DNA of 64,000 bases. Origin: Xiphydria camelus. Lineage: Eukaryota; Arthropoda; Insecta; Hymenoptera; Xiphydriidae. The stretch's first letter is position 1, and each line of letters opens with the position of its first letter. The notes under the pieces are model-generated. The model was not told the origin of the DNA. It saw only the letters and a program-made list of their open reading frames with translations, and did not search any database. The DNA lies in the NCBI GenBank assembly GCA_963678675.1, contig OY783200.1, positions 25,434,190 to 25,498,189 of the forward strand, written 5' to 3'. The translations under genes and the position numbers were made by a program. This document shows positions 38,580 to 51,583 of this stretch, piece after piece.

Positions 38580-41401
38580 GTGCTCGCACTATAATATCAT
38601 TACGCCAGCTCGCGCGGCAAGCCTATCCGTCGAAGCAATCACAAGCATGCGTGCTTCACGGAGCCTGGCTACGTACGGTCTTGGCATTCGTGACACGCAT
38701 ATATGTATACGAATAGGTATATCGCGCTCGCGTGCATTGGTGGAAGGAACACGCGGGAACGATATTCGCCCGTCTATATATATATAGGTTACTCGCGCGC
38801 TTTCGTTAACAGACCAGGCTCGGTGCATACTAAAAATACTCGTACATATAGGTATACTCGGTATAGGTACGTGTACCAGTCGCCGCGCTGAGAGATGGGT
38901 CTCCAGAATCTTTAGAGAGACGTGCCACGAGGCAACTTTATCGATCGGTTCTCTCGCTCTATCCTGTCTCATCACTAAATCCAATAAGTATGTCGTTTTC
39001 GTTTCTGTCCCTCGTCATCACATCACTTCAGAAGGATTCGATTTATTTCCAAGTCGGTGCAACGCCGTTTAGCTACGATTCGTCCCTCCCCCTCGTTTCA
39101 CCGTACTCCACAGCCGACACAAGAGGAACCACCAAGGAACGATGTAGTTGTTTCGAGAACCTTGGCGCGAGGATAGATGCGATATTCGATGTTCCAGAGA
39201 TGACAAAGGGTGTGGTGCGGGCGATCGGTCAGCGAAATTTACATTTAAATCCGTAGCGGCAATCGCCTCGCGTGGCAGCTTTTACTCGCCATTCTATACT
39301 AATCGGTCCACCTACGCGCGTCGACGACCCTGCCGCGATGTGGACGAAAGGAGGTGAAGAAGAATTGAAGGAAGGCCCTGTTGCAACGTGCAGATTCATC
39401 CTTCTCTTCTCAATCTCCTTTCTTCCCTCGGTTAGGTACTCGTTATAACTACGTTTGTCCACATAGCGTATCGATGGAGGGCAGTGCCGCGTGGTACCTA
39501 ATCACCAACGGAAGGCGCGTAACACCGAGGACAGAATTATTATTATTACATATATATGTGTATATGCGTGCGCGCGAGTGTGTATTTGCACTTATCGCAT
39601 GCAGAGTAGCCGTAATCGACGCAAAAAAGGCATAGCTCGATAAAAGTTTAATGAACCAAAGTAGCTCCCCTCTCTCCCAGCCACCCAAACCAACTGCCGA
39701 GCTTTTGGTCGGATAATTCGGGTAATTAGGCATTTCGCATCCACGGATGTAAGTACACGTGCGGTATGTACCCCTCGATAGCCCTCTTCCCTCGCTTGGC
39801 CTTTGCCTTATACCACTCGAGATTGCTAATTGGTAATTATCCGTGTCGGTGCGCGGGCGCGTCGTCCAACTACTAGGCAGACGACTCTAATTTCAGTGTT
39901 TGAGAGTCGCGGAGAAGGTTTAATCAACGTTCGACCTTGCGCGCACGATCGCGTCTTCGTATCTCGAGTACCTACCGAATGATTCGTAATTCACGTCGAG
40001 CCTAGCCATCGACAAGATTCTCCGAAAGTTCGTATCGAATTCAATTAGGTATCCAAGGAGAAATGGTAAGTCGAGATGACGTTCAAACGATGCCACTCCG
40101 ACTTAAGGAGACGTCGTGTGGATGTCATTTGGGCGTCAACTTGACTTAGCATTTTCCTTGGGTAGGGCCTAGAGATTCGCCGAGATTACGATTGCTCGTG
40201 AACGGAAAAAGGGGAAAGGAATAGAAGCAAAGAGGAAAAAAAAAGAAGAGCGGGAGGAGCAGAGAATGTGCGCCGGCGATGACAATTATTGTCATTCCGA
40301 TGGAAGCCATTACTTCGCTCGCTCGACGTGTTCGTCTCGAATCATTTGCTGCTCGAGTGGAGTTGGCAGTAGAGATCGCACGCGAAGCGTGTGCAGAGTC
40401 GGGAGGCGAGAGGGTGACGCGCGAACGGTTGAAAATCTTTAACTGCCATTCGCGAGAGTTCGACATGAGTGCTCGAGAGGAAAAAATTTACGTGGAAGGT
40501 GCGAGAAAAGGTGGCGGTAAAACAGGGTGCCTGCAGTTCTAATGGCCATACCAATGCTCAACCATCGCTCATACACTAGTTATGAGCAACTGCCACGCAG
40601 GGAGAGATTTCTCAAGGGCCGAAATCCCAACTCGACTTTTCTCTCCCCACCGTTACTGCTGCAAGGCAACCTTTTGCTGTTTGGTATATGAGAGAAGCAA
40701 AGTTAGAAGAGAGAAAAAGAGGAGCATTTTGCGAACGCCTGCGCCTCACGGGTCCACTGAATAATTCTTCGAAAGCAACGAGTACTCCTAACGAGGGGGG
40801 CTACCGTTTAATCTCCCTCCTCTCCCCTACACCTCACAGTCTCTCACCGTGCACTCTCCTCTATGCATACCACCAGAGTATGCATGCGGCTAAAGCGGTA
40901 CATATCGGGCATACACTCGGACGAGCTCGAATCTCTAAATATCCGAAATTTTGAATCTTCTTCGAGAGTAGAGCGGCAAGTGAAAAAGAAAAGGAGAACG
41001 ACGATTATGGTCGAACGAAGACGAGTCGTTGCGGTATCGCGGTGTTGCGATTCAATGTTAGGTTCCGCGTGGATCTCGTCGAGTAGGTACGGTCATCTTT
41101 CATGAAATGGTCGAAAGCGCATTCTCTTTATCGAGTTAAACGCAAAACCTCGCGGCGCGCCCGCGGGAAGCCAAACTGACAATAATTAACCTTCGCGCCC
41201 GTTGGCGTCGTTTAATCATTCGGTCGCGAGTGTTGCGTTTTGCGAGTATGTATGCGGGCGTAAGGCGAGGGTGCGGTGGAGAAACTGGCTACCTATTATC
41301 GCTGTATGGTGTTATCGCGATTCCTCCCGGGCCCACGGGGGTCGCGTCGTAAATTGACGGCCTCCTCGAGGACCTCCCTGATGTCGCGAGCGATGGTGTA
41401 C

Positions 41402-41505
<104 letters not shown>

Positions 41506-42742
41506 ATACAGGTACACGATAATTATCGCAATGAACGATCGATCCTAAACGCCATTGCGAACAACTGATTTATATATGTAGGTAGGTGCAGGTGTGGGAC
41601 GCCGGAATCGATTGAAAATCCGATTGGATCGAAAAGCCCAAGGGACGCGAAAAAAGGAAACATCGTCAAGCGCAACCTGCAATTGTAAACTAATGCAGAA
41701 TATTACGACCAAGTTGCTACTACATACTCCCACAAGTAATGATATTTCTGCAATATCTAGTCGAGTCGCCGGATCGGTCGATCGTCCGGTCTCGAGGCGC
41801 GTTTCTGGCATTTTCCCATTGCACTACCTCGTATTCATAAATTGTCAATTACACGAGCACAGGTACATCTCTCGCGAGAGTTTAAAAACTTGTAGTTCCG
41901 CCATAAAGTTGCGGCCAAGCCGCACCGGTATGTATATAAATTAAATGAGAGCATTTCGGACACGTGAAAATGCAAATATGAAAACGTACCCAACGCGCGA
42001 ACGATGTTAGTTGGAATACCTGGAAGCCGTACAACTTATCGCTAATTTTACGATCGTGACGAAATGATAAACTGTCGCACGGAGCACATCCGCAACATAT
42101 ACATGTGCGCGGTATGTACGCGCAACAATGAGTCGTGAAATCGCAATCGCTGCAATATCTGTAGAGATGACTCCATGATGCGATCTATTATACGCGTTGC
42201 ATACCTTCAATATTACGAAGTCCATGATGCAGCAGCAGCAGCAGTACCACCACCACCACCACCGCCGTAGCCGCCGCCGCTTCGTTGCACAATATGCGTC
42301 CAAGACGTGACGACTGTAGAAGTAAAAAAATTGCGAGAAACTCGTGGAAAAGAAAAGAACGGGCAGTCCAACAACTCGCGCTCGCTTCTTGGCGTTCTAA
42401 CGCGACCGGGCGTCACCGAGTGTTCCATCGAACATTGCTCGCACCACGCACGGGATGAGCACAATTTCGTCTAGTTTCAAAGGTTGACACGAAGACGATA
42501 CGATGCTTCGCAAACTTAAAAACACACGATAGGCACGCGACGCAAACAACCACCAACAGACACAACGACTCGGCGTCGACTAAATCGAAGTCACCAACAA
42601 CGTGATCGGGCGAGAGGCGAAATGCGGGTAGAAGGGGATAGAGGGCGTTATATTACGAAAGAGGGAAATACCTACCCACGGTACGCGCGTATGCGCGTAG
42701 TACCCACCGCGGTATGTTCGCGCCCAAACGAAACAAGGAGAG

Positions 42743-42859
42743 ATACCTATATTGTCGATACTTTGCCGACGGTCGAGAATTTAGTTAGAGTTGGCTTGAG
42801 AAGAGTGCGTTGTGTGTGCTGCGTGCGAGCGAAAAGTGTCGAACGTCTGATTTCCCGAT
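42743..42859 (+). repeat. Direct repeat, left copy, edge of AT-rich block
   Basis: Runs from ATACCTATATTG to GATTTCCCGAT and matches 50061-50180 over its whole length, including CTTTGCCGACGGTCGAGAAT and GTTGGCTTGAGAAGAGTGCG, with a handful of small changes. GC-rich, unlike the DNA that follows. Confidence 0.85.
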
Positions 42860-43040
42860 CGAAGTATTGAATAATAGGTAGGTAGACGAAACGCTACAGA
42901 AATATAACTTACTTGCACAAACGAATTGACTGCATATAAAATAAATTCTTTTACCTTTATCGCTTTTTGCAGTTATAAGTTTCGACGTGATCAAATTACG
43001 ACCATTGAAAGATGGAGAAATTTTTCAATTCAGCTGTAAT

Positions 43041-44260
43041 CAAAGACTCTCGCATCGGCAAAATTCAAAATTAAATATAATACTCGTAAAATCGGTGCGC
43101 GTATATGTTATTAATAGTTGACTATTTGATTTCATTTAAATAAGAGTATAAAATAGTATTAATTGAAGGAGAATTCATACCGAAATATCGAATATACTTT
43201 GAATACCATTATAAATAAATAAAATTATGAATTAATTTAGATAAAAATAAAGATCAATCAATAAGCATGCACGCCTACTTGTGTGTGCAAGCATGCACGT
43301 GCATGAGCCCTGATTAAAGACTCTCGCATTAGCAGAATTCAAAATTAAAAATAATAAAATCAGTGCGCGTATAATTAATAATTGTTCATTCGATTTAATT
43401 TGGATGAGACTATAAAATAATATTAATTGAAGAAGAGTTAATATAGAGATGTCGAATATTTGAAATACTAGTACAGAGATTAATAAAGTTATATGAATTA
43501 ATTTCGATAAAAATGAAGATCGATCAAAGAACATACACATCTACTTGCATGTACATGTATGCACGCACATTCATGAGCTTTAATCAAAGACTCTTGCATT
43601 AGCAGAATTCAAAATTAAATAAGTAATAAAATCAGTGCGCGTATACGTAATAATTGACGGTTTGATTCAATATAACAAAAAGTACAAAATAGTATTAATT
43701 ATCCGAGAAGAATCAATACCGAAATATTGAATATACTATAATACTTTGAATCCTATTAGGTAAGGTATAGGTAGGATAAACCACCCAGTTATTGGACACT
43801 TAAGAATTTTACAAAATTTGAGACCGTGTTATGAAGATATTTTTCTACCTAGAGATATATGAGTGATGGCTTGTTTTAAAATTGAAAATATATTGGCTTT
43901 ACATTCTAGTAACTTACAATTTTAAGTTGGAAAGAATATAATTTTCAACAATAAAAAACTGGGATCAAGTCAAAAAACTTAGTTATTGGACAATGTTCTT
44001 AGCTTTTGGAATACTCAATCCAGTAATTGGACAGTCAAGAGAGAGAATCAATAAGCAAGGTACGGTTTTTGATAATATTTATGTATGTAAAAACTAGGAA
44101 TCTTGTTTTCATTTATTTAAATCAGACTCTCCAATAACTGCTAGGTGTCCGATAACTGGGTGGTTTACCCTAATAAATACAGTTATACGAATCAATGTAA
44201 ATAAAAATGAAGATCGATCGATATACATACACGCCTACTTGCGAGAAACATATTCATGAT
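43041..44260 (+). repeat. Tandem array of ~270-bp AT-rich units
   Basis: Three units begin with AAAGACTCTCGCAT or close variants at about 43046, 43316 and 43587. Each continues through AATTCAAAATTAAA, a GGTGCGCGTATA or AGTGCGCGTATA box, and ends with AAAAATGAAGATCGATC-like and ACACGCCTACTTG-like motifs. The third unit is split by an inserted element and resumes at about 44173. Confidence 0.85.
43772..44172. mobile_element. 401-bp inverted-repeat element nested in the array
   Basis: The ends are TAGGATAAACCACCCAGTTA and the inverse of TAGGGTAAACCACCCAGTTA, so the terminal inverted repeats are about 30 bp with few mismatches. Inside, an AGTTATTGGACA-like motif recurs at about 43980 and 44026. 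No coding frame. It interrupts the third array unit, so it arrived after the array formed. Confidence 0.85.
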
Positions 44261-45616
44261 AACATTAGAAAGGAGAAAAGGATATATACGATACCGAAAT
44301 TTAAGCTTCCCTTCGGAATCCAAGATCGTGGTCATCATCACATCGTCATCCACTGAGAGATAATTCCAAATATTGTCATTTTTCAGTAATCCAATAGAAA
44401 TCCGATATCCTCGATTTATAGATTCATCCTCAATTGAATTCGCTGAAAATAAGGTGCTACCCTGAAACGTTGCAGCGAGACCGATGAGTAGAGTGAAAAA
44501 ATGACGAGCTGCGAACGACGTTTCTCAATGAACTAGCATCATCGGAGAAACGTTCGTTAACAACTCCTTCGATTTCTCAAAGAAATACGTAGCCAAGTAA
44601 CGATCTCGACATTTGTGAACATTTTTTAACACCAAATGCAATTGCAACAGAAAACGAGCCACTTTCATTTACACACGCGTTGAAAAGATAAGGTATACTC
44701 CACGCGGTATACTGTAATAATATTTGATGATTACAAAGAATTAAAGAACGTGTTAATGAAAGTCTTGTTAAATAATCAAAGGCAATTAAAGGCACTTGAG
44801 AAATTCGATAGATTTCTAATCAAATACATATAAATGCTACCATCTCGAATTCAAACGGAATGCTACGTATTTCTTGGCACAGATAAGGATCTCACGTGCG
44901 ATATGTTATATTCATGCTCTTGTAAAACTTTAATTTAGAAAAATACAAGGAAAGCAATCGAATGACAAATCTAGAAATTGAAGAAGCATTAAAATCAAAT
45001 CCAACGATATAAAATACTTGGAAATGTGAACGTGAGATCCCTGAATTAAAAAAAAATAAAATAGCATACGAATGACAACGTGCACGGTGACGACACAATA
45101 CAAATGCAATAAACAAATGAATTCTCCTCTTCGGCGAATCGCCTCTTCGAGCAAAGCTCCCGATGACGTGTAGAATTTATTTTCAGGCTCGAACATTCCC
45201 TTTCAACGAAAGTCTCACGCGGATGAATAAAATTGCCATTCCCCACGTCGATCGATCGAATGTTCCCTTTAAATGCGAATCAATGAAAACTCCCACCGAG
45301 ATTCCCAGTTATAAAAATACAAGACTGGAGATTTCTCAGTCATGGAACTGAGAAGCAGTGGCTATTCACCGATTGCCAGTGTTTTGCACTGATTCCATTT
45401 CAAAGAGAGCGTCGATTGAAATCAAATGGAAATTCGGGTTCATCCGTGCGACGCTCTGAAAAAAAATGTGTTGAATTGATTTAAGTTGCTTCGAATTATT
45501 TCAAGCATATATGACTATTTTTGTCCAGTTGGAACAATTAGGCATTTTCTTCGTATGATTAATAACACAACTAATTTAAAGAGAACTTAATCTTTTAACC
45601 ACATTTTTTTTCTTAG

Positions 45617-46040
45617 TGCGCTTCGAATTATTTTGGTCCACCTTCGATTTCGACGAATCTGCGGAGACTCATCGAGATCGAAGTACGGACACTCTCTCTT
45701 TACGAGACTTTCTCGCGAGCTAAATAAGTCACTAGCCCAAACGACGACCTGCGATTCGCTGAATCGCAGTCCGTTGACGTCTGTGCACATTTGATCGAAT
45801 CCTCGAGCCTTTTACTCACTGCCACACTTCTTACTTCATTTTGAAATCTCCTCGGTCCGCCTTCGATCTACACGAATCTCTAAAGATTCGTAAAGATAAA
45901 GAACGGACATTATATATCACGGATTTCCTTGCCAAGTAAATAAGCTCGAACGACGATCTGCGATCGTCGGAATCGCAGCTCGGAATTGTTCGAGCCAATT
46001 AACTTCGAGCCTTTTTTCGCGGTCACTTCGCGCACTTCAA
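45617..46040 (+). repeat. Imperfect tandem pair, ~220-bp unit
   Basis: Copy 1 (about 45617-45838) and copy 2 (about 45839-46040) share the order: GGTCC(A/G)CCTTCGAT, ACGAATCT, GAACGGACA-like, AAATAAG, CGACGA(C/T)CTGCGAT with GAATCGCAG, then CGAGCCTTTT. Divergence is considerable, so this is an old duplication. Confidence 0.7.
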
Positions 46041-47701
46041 AAAACACTTCGACGACTTAAATATTTCATTTTCGCGTGCGTCCGGGTCTAGAACCGCGGG
46101 CGCTTGCATTCGAATCCCAGATCCGGAAGAGCTTTCGCGCGTTATTCCGCGAAGGAACTTCCGGCCGGCCCTGCCTACTTAAAACTAGACACACATTCGC
46201 TCCGAACGACTATCCTACCTCCCTCGGCTATATTTAAAAAAATGCAACACATTCTCGCCAACACAATCATTCCACGAATTCCATTCATTCCACCCCGGTG
46301 CAAGAGCCTACACTAGGGATTACGTCCCGGGACGCATCCGTCACCGGAGCTTGATCTACCTTTCATAATAAACCACACTTGAGTAATGTACACTTACTGT
46401 TTGGGAAAGCTGAAAAAATATCTAATGAATATGATTAACAGTTTATTCATCTAAACGGGCTAAGGACTCTATTGAATTGTAGTATATGTATGTTTTTTTT
46501 TGTATAAAAATGTTGGAATATTGAAGTAAGAAGGAAGAAAAAAGAAATGCTCATCTCAAAACTCTAATTTCAAACAGCAAACACAATAATGCAAGAATAT
46601 TCAACAATATATATTTTAATTGTAAGCAATTCTTCGAATCAAAATATTCGATTTAATATTGAAAACCCTGAGGCGTTCTCCGAGTAGAAGTAAAAATACT
46701 AAATAAAGACTTCTCGCAAACTCGCATGAAACGTTTACTTCGACGCGGAGAACGACCTGACGCGCAAACTCTCATCGTTCCTCGATAAAATTCAATCGAC
46801 GAGTGTCTCTGACAATCTGAACGGCGAGAGGGAAATTTTTGTCAGCGAAGTCGGAGGGTCGTCCGACTTAAAAACTAATTACGCGAGATCCAGAAAGATT
46901 TCTACCGAATATCGCGAAGGAAACAATGAGAGGCTAAAGCTGAAATTATTGAAAACATAGCGAGATAGTCACGAGCCGAAACCGGTGAAGGCTTCGACTC
47001 GTGGTCACCGTGCACAGTTGTCGAAAGGAATGAACATTACAACCAGTTTTCGGTGTCGGTTCGGAGCAATCGTCCTGCGACATGATCGAAAACCGGAGGG
47101 ACTCAAAGACATACGAACCCCTCTGCGTGATTCCCTTCGTCGAGGCGATGGCGGCTTACTGACATCTTCTTGCACTGCCCCCGGAGATCCCTCCACATAG
47201 GCCTATTCCACGAAAATCGGCTAACCAAAAATGCTTGAATTTATTCATTACGATTTGTACGAAACGGACTACCGATTTAACGTGAAATAGGCCTACTCTA
47301 GGAGACCGGCGGGACTTACGGCGGCCTCTTCTTTGAAGTCATCTGCTTCAGCCCCACATTTTCCATCCAACCATCCCTTTCAAAAAGACTGCGAACCTTC
47401 GAGGGCTATTCACGAGGATCACCGATCTCGTCGGAGGATCGAGACCTTTTGGTAATAATAAAGAATGGAACGTATTAGCGCGAATGCCAATGACAAGGAC
47501 TTCGCAGCCCCTATTTATTTCATTCTAGGGGAAATAAGGGAAATTTTTTATAAAAAAGGAGATCTTCGAGAAATTGGAATTTTAAGATATACATATAATG
47601 AAATACTAATTCTTATTCAATGAAGGAAGAATGTTTTTGTAACTTAAAAATTTATAAGTATCTCATGTTATGTCACTTAAATTTGAGTATCACAATGTGA
47701 T

Positions 47702-48442
47702 TTAAGGTGCTACATACACCGTTTGGTCCAACAAATCGATTTTTCAAAAGTATTTTTATTTAATAGTAGAAAACAAACACTACATATTCCAAAAAATTAG
47801 AATAAAAAATTCGTAAAAGTGACCGAGTTACAAGTATATATATACCTGACCTAGCGTTTTCAGGTCCGACCTACCTGAAACTTCAAACGCTGTTTTCTCA
47901 CTACTTTTTCAAATGCGGTGCCAAATATATTTCAAAGACTACTGAACCGATTTTAATGTAAATTGTCTCAGTCGCTTTGTAAAGATTTTATCTCGTCCCT
48001 GACACTCATAAAACGTTTGTTTTAATTAATACTTTTTTCTTGGTAATCACAAAACCAGGACGAAATTACTTGAAAAATCACACTCGTAATTTAAACTGTT
48101 GTAAAATTGTTTAATTACAAATATTTCTCAAAACCACCGGTTACAAGGACGAGATTGAACTTTCTAGTTTAAGAATTTTCATCATTTTTTGCTTTCAGAT
48201 GAAATCCGAACGAGAATTTGTTGGCACCGTAAAAGTCTTTCATAATACACCTTGCCGGATTCAATGGCCAATAAGTTGTAAAGAACACAATATTTTTAAG
48301 TTTTTCTTTTTGATCAATTTTGTTAAAAGTGTGTATTTATAATAACTTTTTATAAATGAGTGTTAAATAAATAATATATGAAAAGAAAAATTATTGAAAA
48401 TAATGCTTTTTTTAGGCCGTCTAGGTGTATGTAGCATCTTAA
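47702..48442. mobile_element. 741-bp inverted-repeat element bounded by TTAA
   Basis: The left end TTAAGGTGCTACATACACC and the inverted right end TTAAGATGCTACATACACC match at 18 of 19 bases. Both outermost bases are TTAA, the target of piggyBac-type elements. The interior is AT-rich with no transposase frame, so it would be nonautonomous. Assignment to piggyBac rests only on the TTAA. Confidence 0.7.
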
Positions 48443-48750
48443 GAAAAAGAAATCACTTGTTGAATCGAGTTTCTGATCAGAAACATCAATTCAACTGGGT
48501 TGTTATATTTTAAACGAAATATTGATGCAGGTAGATAAAGTAGGAGTTGTAATAGCAACAAAAATTGGTTATTAGGACTCATCCATGTAATATAAAACGA
48601 TGTAATGACAAATTCAATTGAAAAGCTGAATGATAAACGGTTTCAGAGGAAGAATATCAAACTATAGGGGAAAAGGGGAAAAATCGAGAGTTTTAGAGTG
48701 AACAGGGGGAAGCTTGAAAGAATAGAAGGATAAAAGGGAATTCCTGTAGT

Positions 48751-49207
48751 AAAAAAGGCATAGATCCATAAAAAAAATCCTTTAGAAATCCCATACAATT
48801 CCTTACGGAAAATAATATGATGTATATTTGAAACAGCAATTCTAGATACCCACCCATTAAAAATTGAGAAGAATAGATATCGAAGTTTGCGTTTTAGTTT
48901 CTATGCGTAGATGTAGAAATAAGTAAAATCCCATAAAAATAAATGCCGTTCAAATGGTAATGACCCAATTGGTAATTACCAATAGAATTACGTTTATATT
49001 GGTTATTCCCAATGGAATGGCTTTCATGTTTATGAAAATCAACTTGCTCTTACATATGCGCATAGAGTCCCATATATTTCGATCAATCCTTTTCAGATTT
49101 TAATGGGCGGGTATCTGGAATTGCTGTTTCAAATACGTATCATATTTCCATAAGGAATTTTGTGGGATTCCTATAGGAATTTATAAGGATCTGTTGGTTC
49201 CTTTTTC
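48751..49207. mobile_element. 457-bp foldback element
   Basis: Left arm (about 48751-48890) and right arm (about 49075-49207) are inverted copies: GAAACAGCAATTCTAGATAC on the left faces GTATCTGGAATTGCTGTTTC on the right, and the match extends outward through AATCCC and AATTCCTTA to GGAAC or GGCAT. Arms are about 130 bp with scattered mismatches. No coding frame. Confidence 0.8.
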
Positions 49208-50060
49208 AACAACAATAGAGAGCACATCGTGAAGCCTGCAATTTTTTATGAAAAGTTTTCCTAGTTTTTATTTTCCCGAACGGAGAAAAATCTACGGAGT
49301 ATCGTAGAACAGGCATTCGTCTACGAGTATTATCTAAAATTTTAGCGGAAGGCCTATAGTGCGAGTGCGAAAAAGAGCGTCGATTCAGGACGTTTGCTCT
49401 CTCTCTCTCTCTCTCTCTCGCACTCGTACGATTACACCTGCGAGAAATTCCTTCGCTTTTATCATGATTTTCACCGCATCCGGAGGATCAATTCGTTGCG
49501 CGGTATTATTTTCGAGGGATTCGCACAACGCGGCGTATTCAGCCAATTAAGATATTTGTTCCGTCGTCTCGGGAGAAAGAGAAATGTCTTTACCTTCTAT
49601 CGTTGCTCCCACGGCGAGACGAGATTCCGAGCGGGTGAATTCGACGCTTCGGAAGCAGAGTGCGCCCGGAAAGTCTTCTCCATTTCTTCCCAACGGTTGT
49701 CGCAGACTTCTCGATAGAGATTTGGAACGCGAAACACATTTTTAACGGCTTTAAACACGACTTTTTCCACTCACGGGGCGTAGTTCCACTCCAGTCTCCT
49801 CTTCGCGTGCCGCCGCACATGCGCGTCTAGGCGAGTTCACGGGTTTTACCCGGCCACCGGCAAGGGCTCAGCGTTAGCCTCGAACCCAAAGCGCGTTGTC
49901 GAAAACTTTCGAGATTTTATGAATAATTCGATCTTCTAAGAGAGAATAAGCTCCACTATACTTTTTATTTATCGTCTACGTATTTATAATAACACAAAGT
50001 GAACAAAAGTATCTTTAATTGGTATTCTAAAAATGTTTAAATCGCGCGTAACAATAAATT

Positions 50061-50180
50061 ATACCTATTGCTAATACTTTGCCGACGGTCGAGAATTTGA
50101 TAGTTAGAGTTGGCTTGAGAAGAGTGCGCTGTGTGTGCTGCATGAGAGCAAAAAGTGTGTCAAACGTCTGATTTCCCGAT
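50061..50180 (+). repeat. Direct repeat, right copy
   Basis: The second copy of the sequence at 42743-42859, in the same orientation. It has small insertions (GATA after GAGAATTT and a GT doubling in AAAGTGTGTC). The sequence after the shared GATTTCCCGAT differs from the left copy. Confidence 0.85.
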
Positions 50181-50669
50181 AACCGTCAATTCGGGAGATC
50201 GACATACGGAAATCGCAAGAGTGATTTCATGTGATTTTCGAGGAATGTTGAAACTATACCTACTGTCCGTCTTCCTCTCTCCTCCTCTGTTTAAACGCAG
50301 TACACATACAGACCGAACAAAATATTGCCGAGAAACCTCGTTACGGATGAGTACGCGCCGGGAGATAAAGAAGTACTCTTCGACGATTGGAGATAATTTT
50401 ATTTTCGAAACATGGATACACAGCGCTCGATAATTTGGTCGCTACAATGAATCGCAGCTTTTTCGAATGTGATACAGAGATGCGAGCACGAAATGTAGTA
50501 ACAAACGGCGCGATAAAGACCATACCATTGGTTCGTGTACTCTGCGAAACATGCCGCGTCGCGAGTGTACATTTTCCCTGTAGCTCGCTTCGCGCCAAAC
50601 GATAGCTCGGCGATTTTGGGTAACGATGAAGCGGTGAGACTGCTATTCGCGAACCCCTCGCGGTACGAT

Positions 50670-51583
50670 TCACAGATTCATCGCGCTCTCAAATAGATCC
50701 AACATCCTCTTCATTTCCTTGCTGAAACGTAAGGGCGAACGTCGGGATGTCCAGCGGATCGTACGTACCGTGCTAAAGTCCGTCGAGTGCGTGCGCCAGC
50801 GCATCTTGCTCGCAACGCGAAATTTGGGCCACTGCTAGCGCAGCTCCTTTCTAGGTACTCACATTCGTTCCGCCATCTTGTACACGGGACTCATTGACTT
50901 TGACAATTCCTCGCACTTGGCCATCAATTGGTACATGGACTTGATATTGTGATCTACCGCGTCACACGTTTTACACACCGCGTCTCGATAGGTTTCCAAG
51001 CAGCCCACCGTCAGTGCAGATGCCTGGAACACAACGACGTGTTCAAAGCCAGGGACACGCGCGCGCACACCACAGGACCCGTACTTACACTGTGCAATAT
51101 CGCGGCGAGATTCTCTGTCAAGGAATCAACCGAAGTGGCAATTTTTCGCGCTTCCATTTCGAGCTCGTTCAATACGTTTCGATCGAGAAGCGGTAATTGG
51201 GGTGCGAGCGCCTGTCTGTACAAACACGGGGTTGAGCTTCTCGAGCCAGGAAACGACGGAACTTCACCCTTCTTGGTAACAGGGCTCGAGAGTTTTATCT
51301 TGTTTTCCAGATCCTCGGCCACGAATAATACCATATCGCCGTCCTGCATCACCGTCCCTTCCAGTCGTAGATAACCCATGGCCTTGCGATAAGACGGAGG
51401 ATCCGCCCGCTCGTTCTCTCCTTTCTCAGCTTCCTCGTTCGGATCAAGTCGATCGGGCCTGTCGGAACCTACGTCGAATTTTCCGTCCGAACGGAGATCG
51501 GGAGAATGGACCAAAGATTGCAATTCCGAAATTGGTGGCGACGACCGAGAGTCGAAAGATATTTCCGAGTAGGAGGCGGTCAT
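50670..51583 (-). CDS. BORCS6: BORC complex subunit 6 (lyspersin)
   Basis: Subunit of BORC, which sits on lysosomes and links them through Arl8 to kinesin for outward movement. Exons in coding order: 51583-51089, 51023-50863 and 50721-50670 (TGA), giving 235 aa. The N-terminal half is Ser/Pro- and acidic-rich and poorly conserved. The C-terminal half carries the family block: LDRNVLNELEMEARKIATSV, LTVGCLETYRDAVCKTCD, SMYQLMAKCEELSKSM, then at the last junction RIKEMKRMLDLFE. The predicted structure is mostly coiled-coil helices. The third exon is only 52 bases and was placed by matching phase and the conserved ending. Human BORCS6 is longer in its variable N-terminus. ATG 51583 is the first in-frame start. 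Confidence 0.93.

Larger units (their letters stand above)
42860..50060. other. AT-rich repeat-laden block without genes
   Basis: About 7.2 kb, markedly AT-rich. It holds a ~270-bp tandem array with a nested element, an imperfect ~220-bp tandem pair, a TTAA-bounded inverted-repeat element and a 457-bp foldback element. Short open frames show no domain and I call no gene. The segment is bounded by two copies of one ~118-bp sequence. Confidence 0.6.

Noticed and set aside
40279..40542. 87-codon plus-strand frame with an orderly helical sequence
   Set aside because: No recognisable domain, no splice context, and the opposite strand is open as well. It lies in the probable 5' intron of the PDZRN-like gene.
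42020..42158. Cys-rich exon for the PDZRN-like gene
   Set aside because: Borders look good, but the only upstream exon candidate meets a stop codon in the frame needed, so it is not listed as coding.
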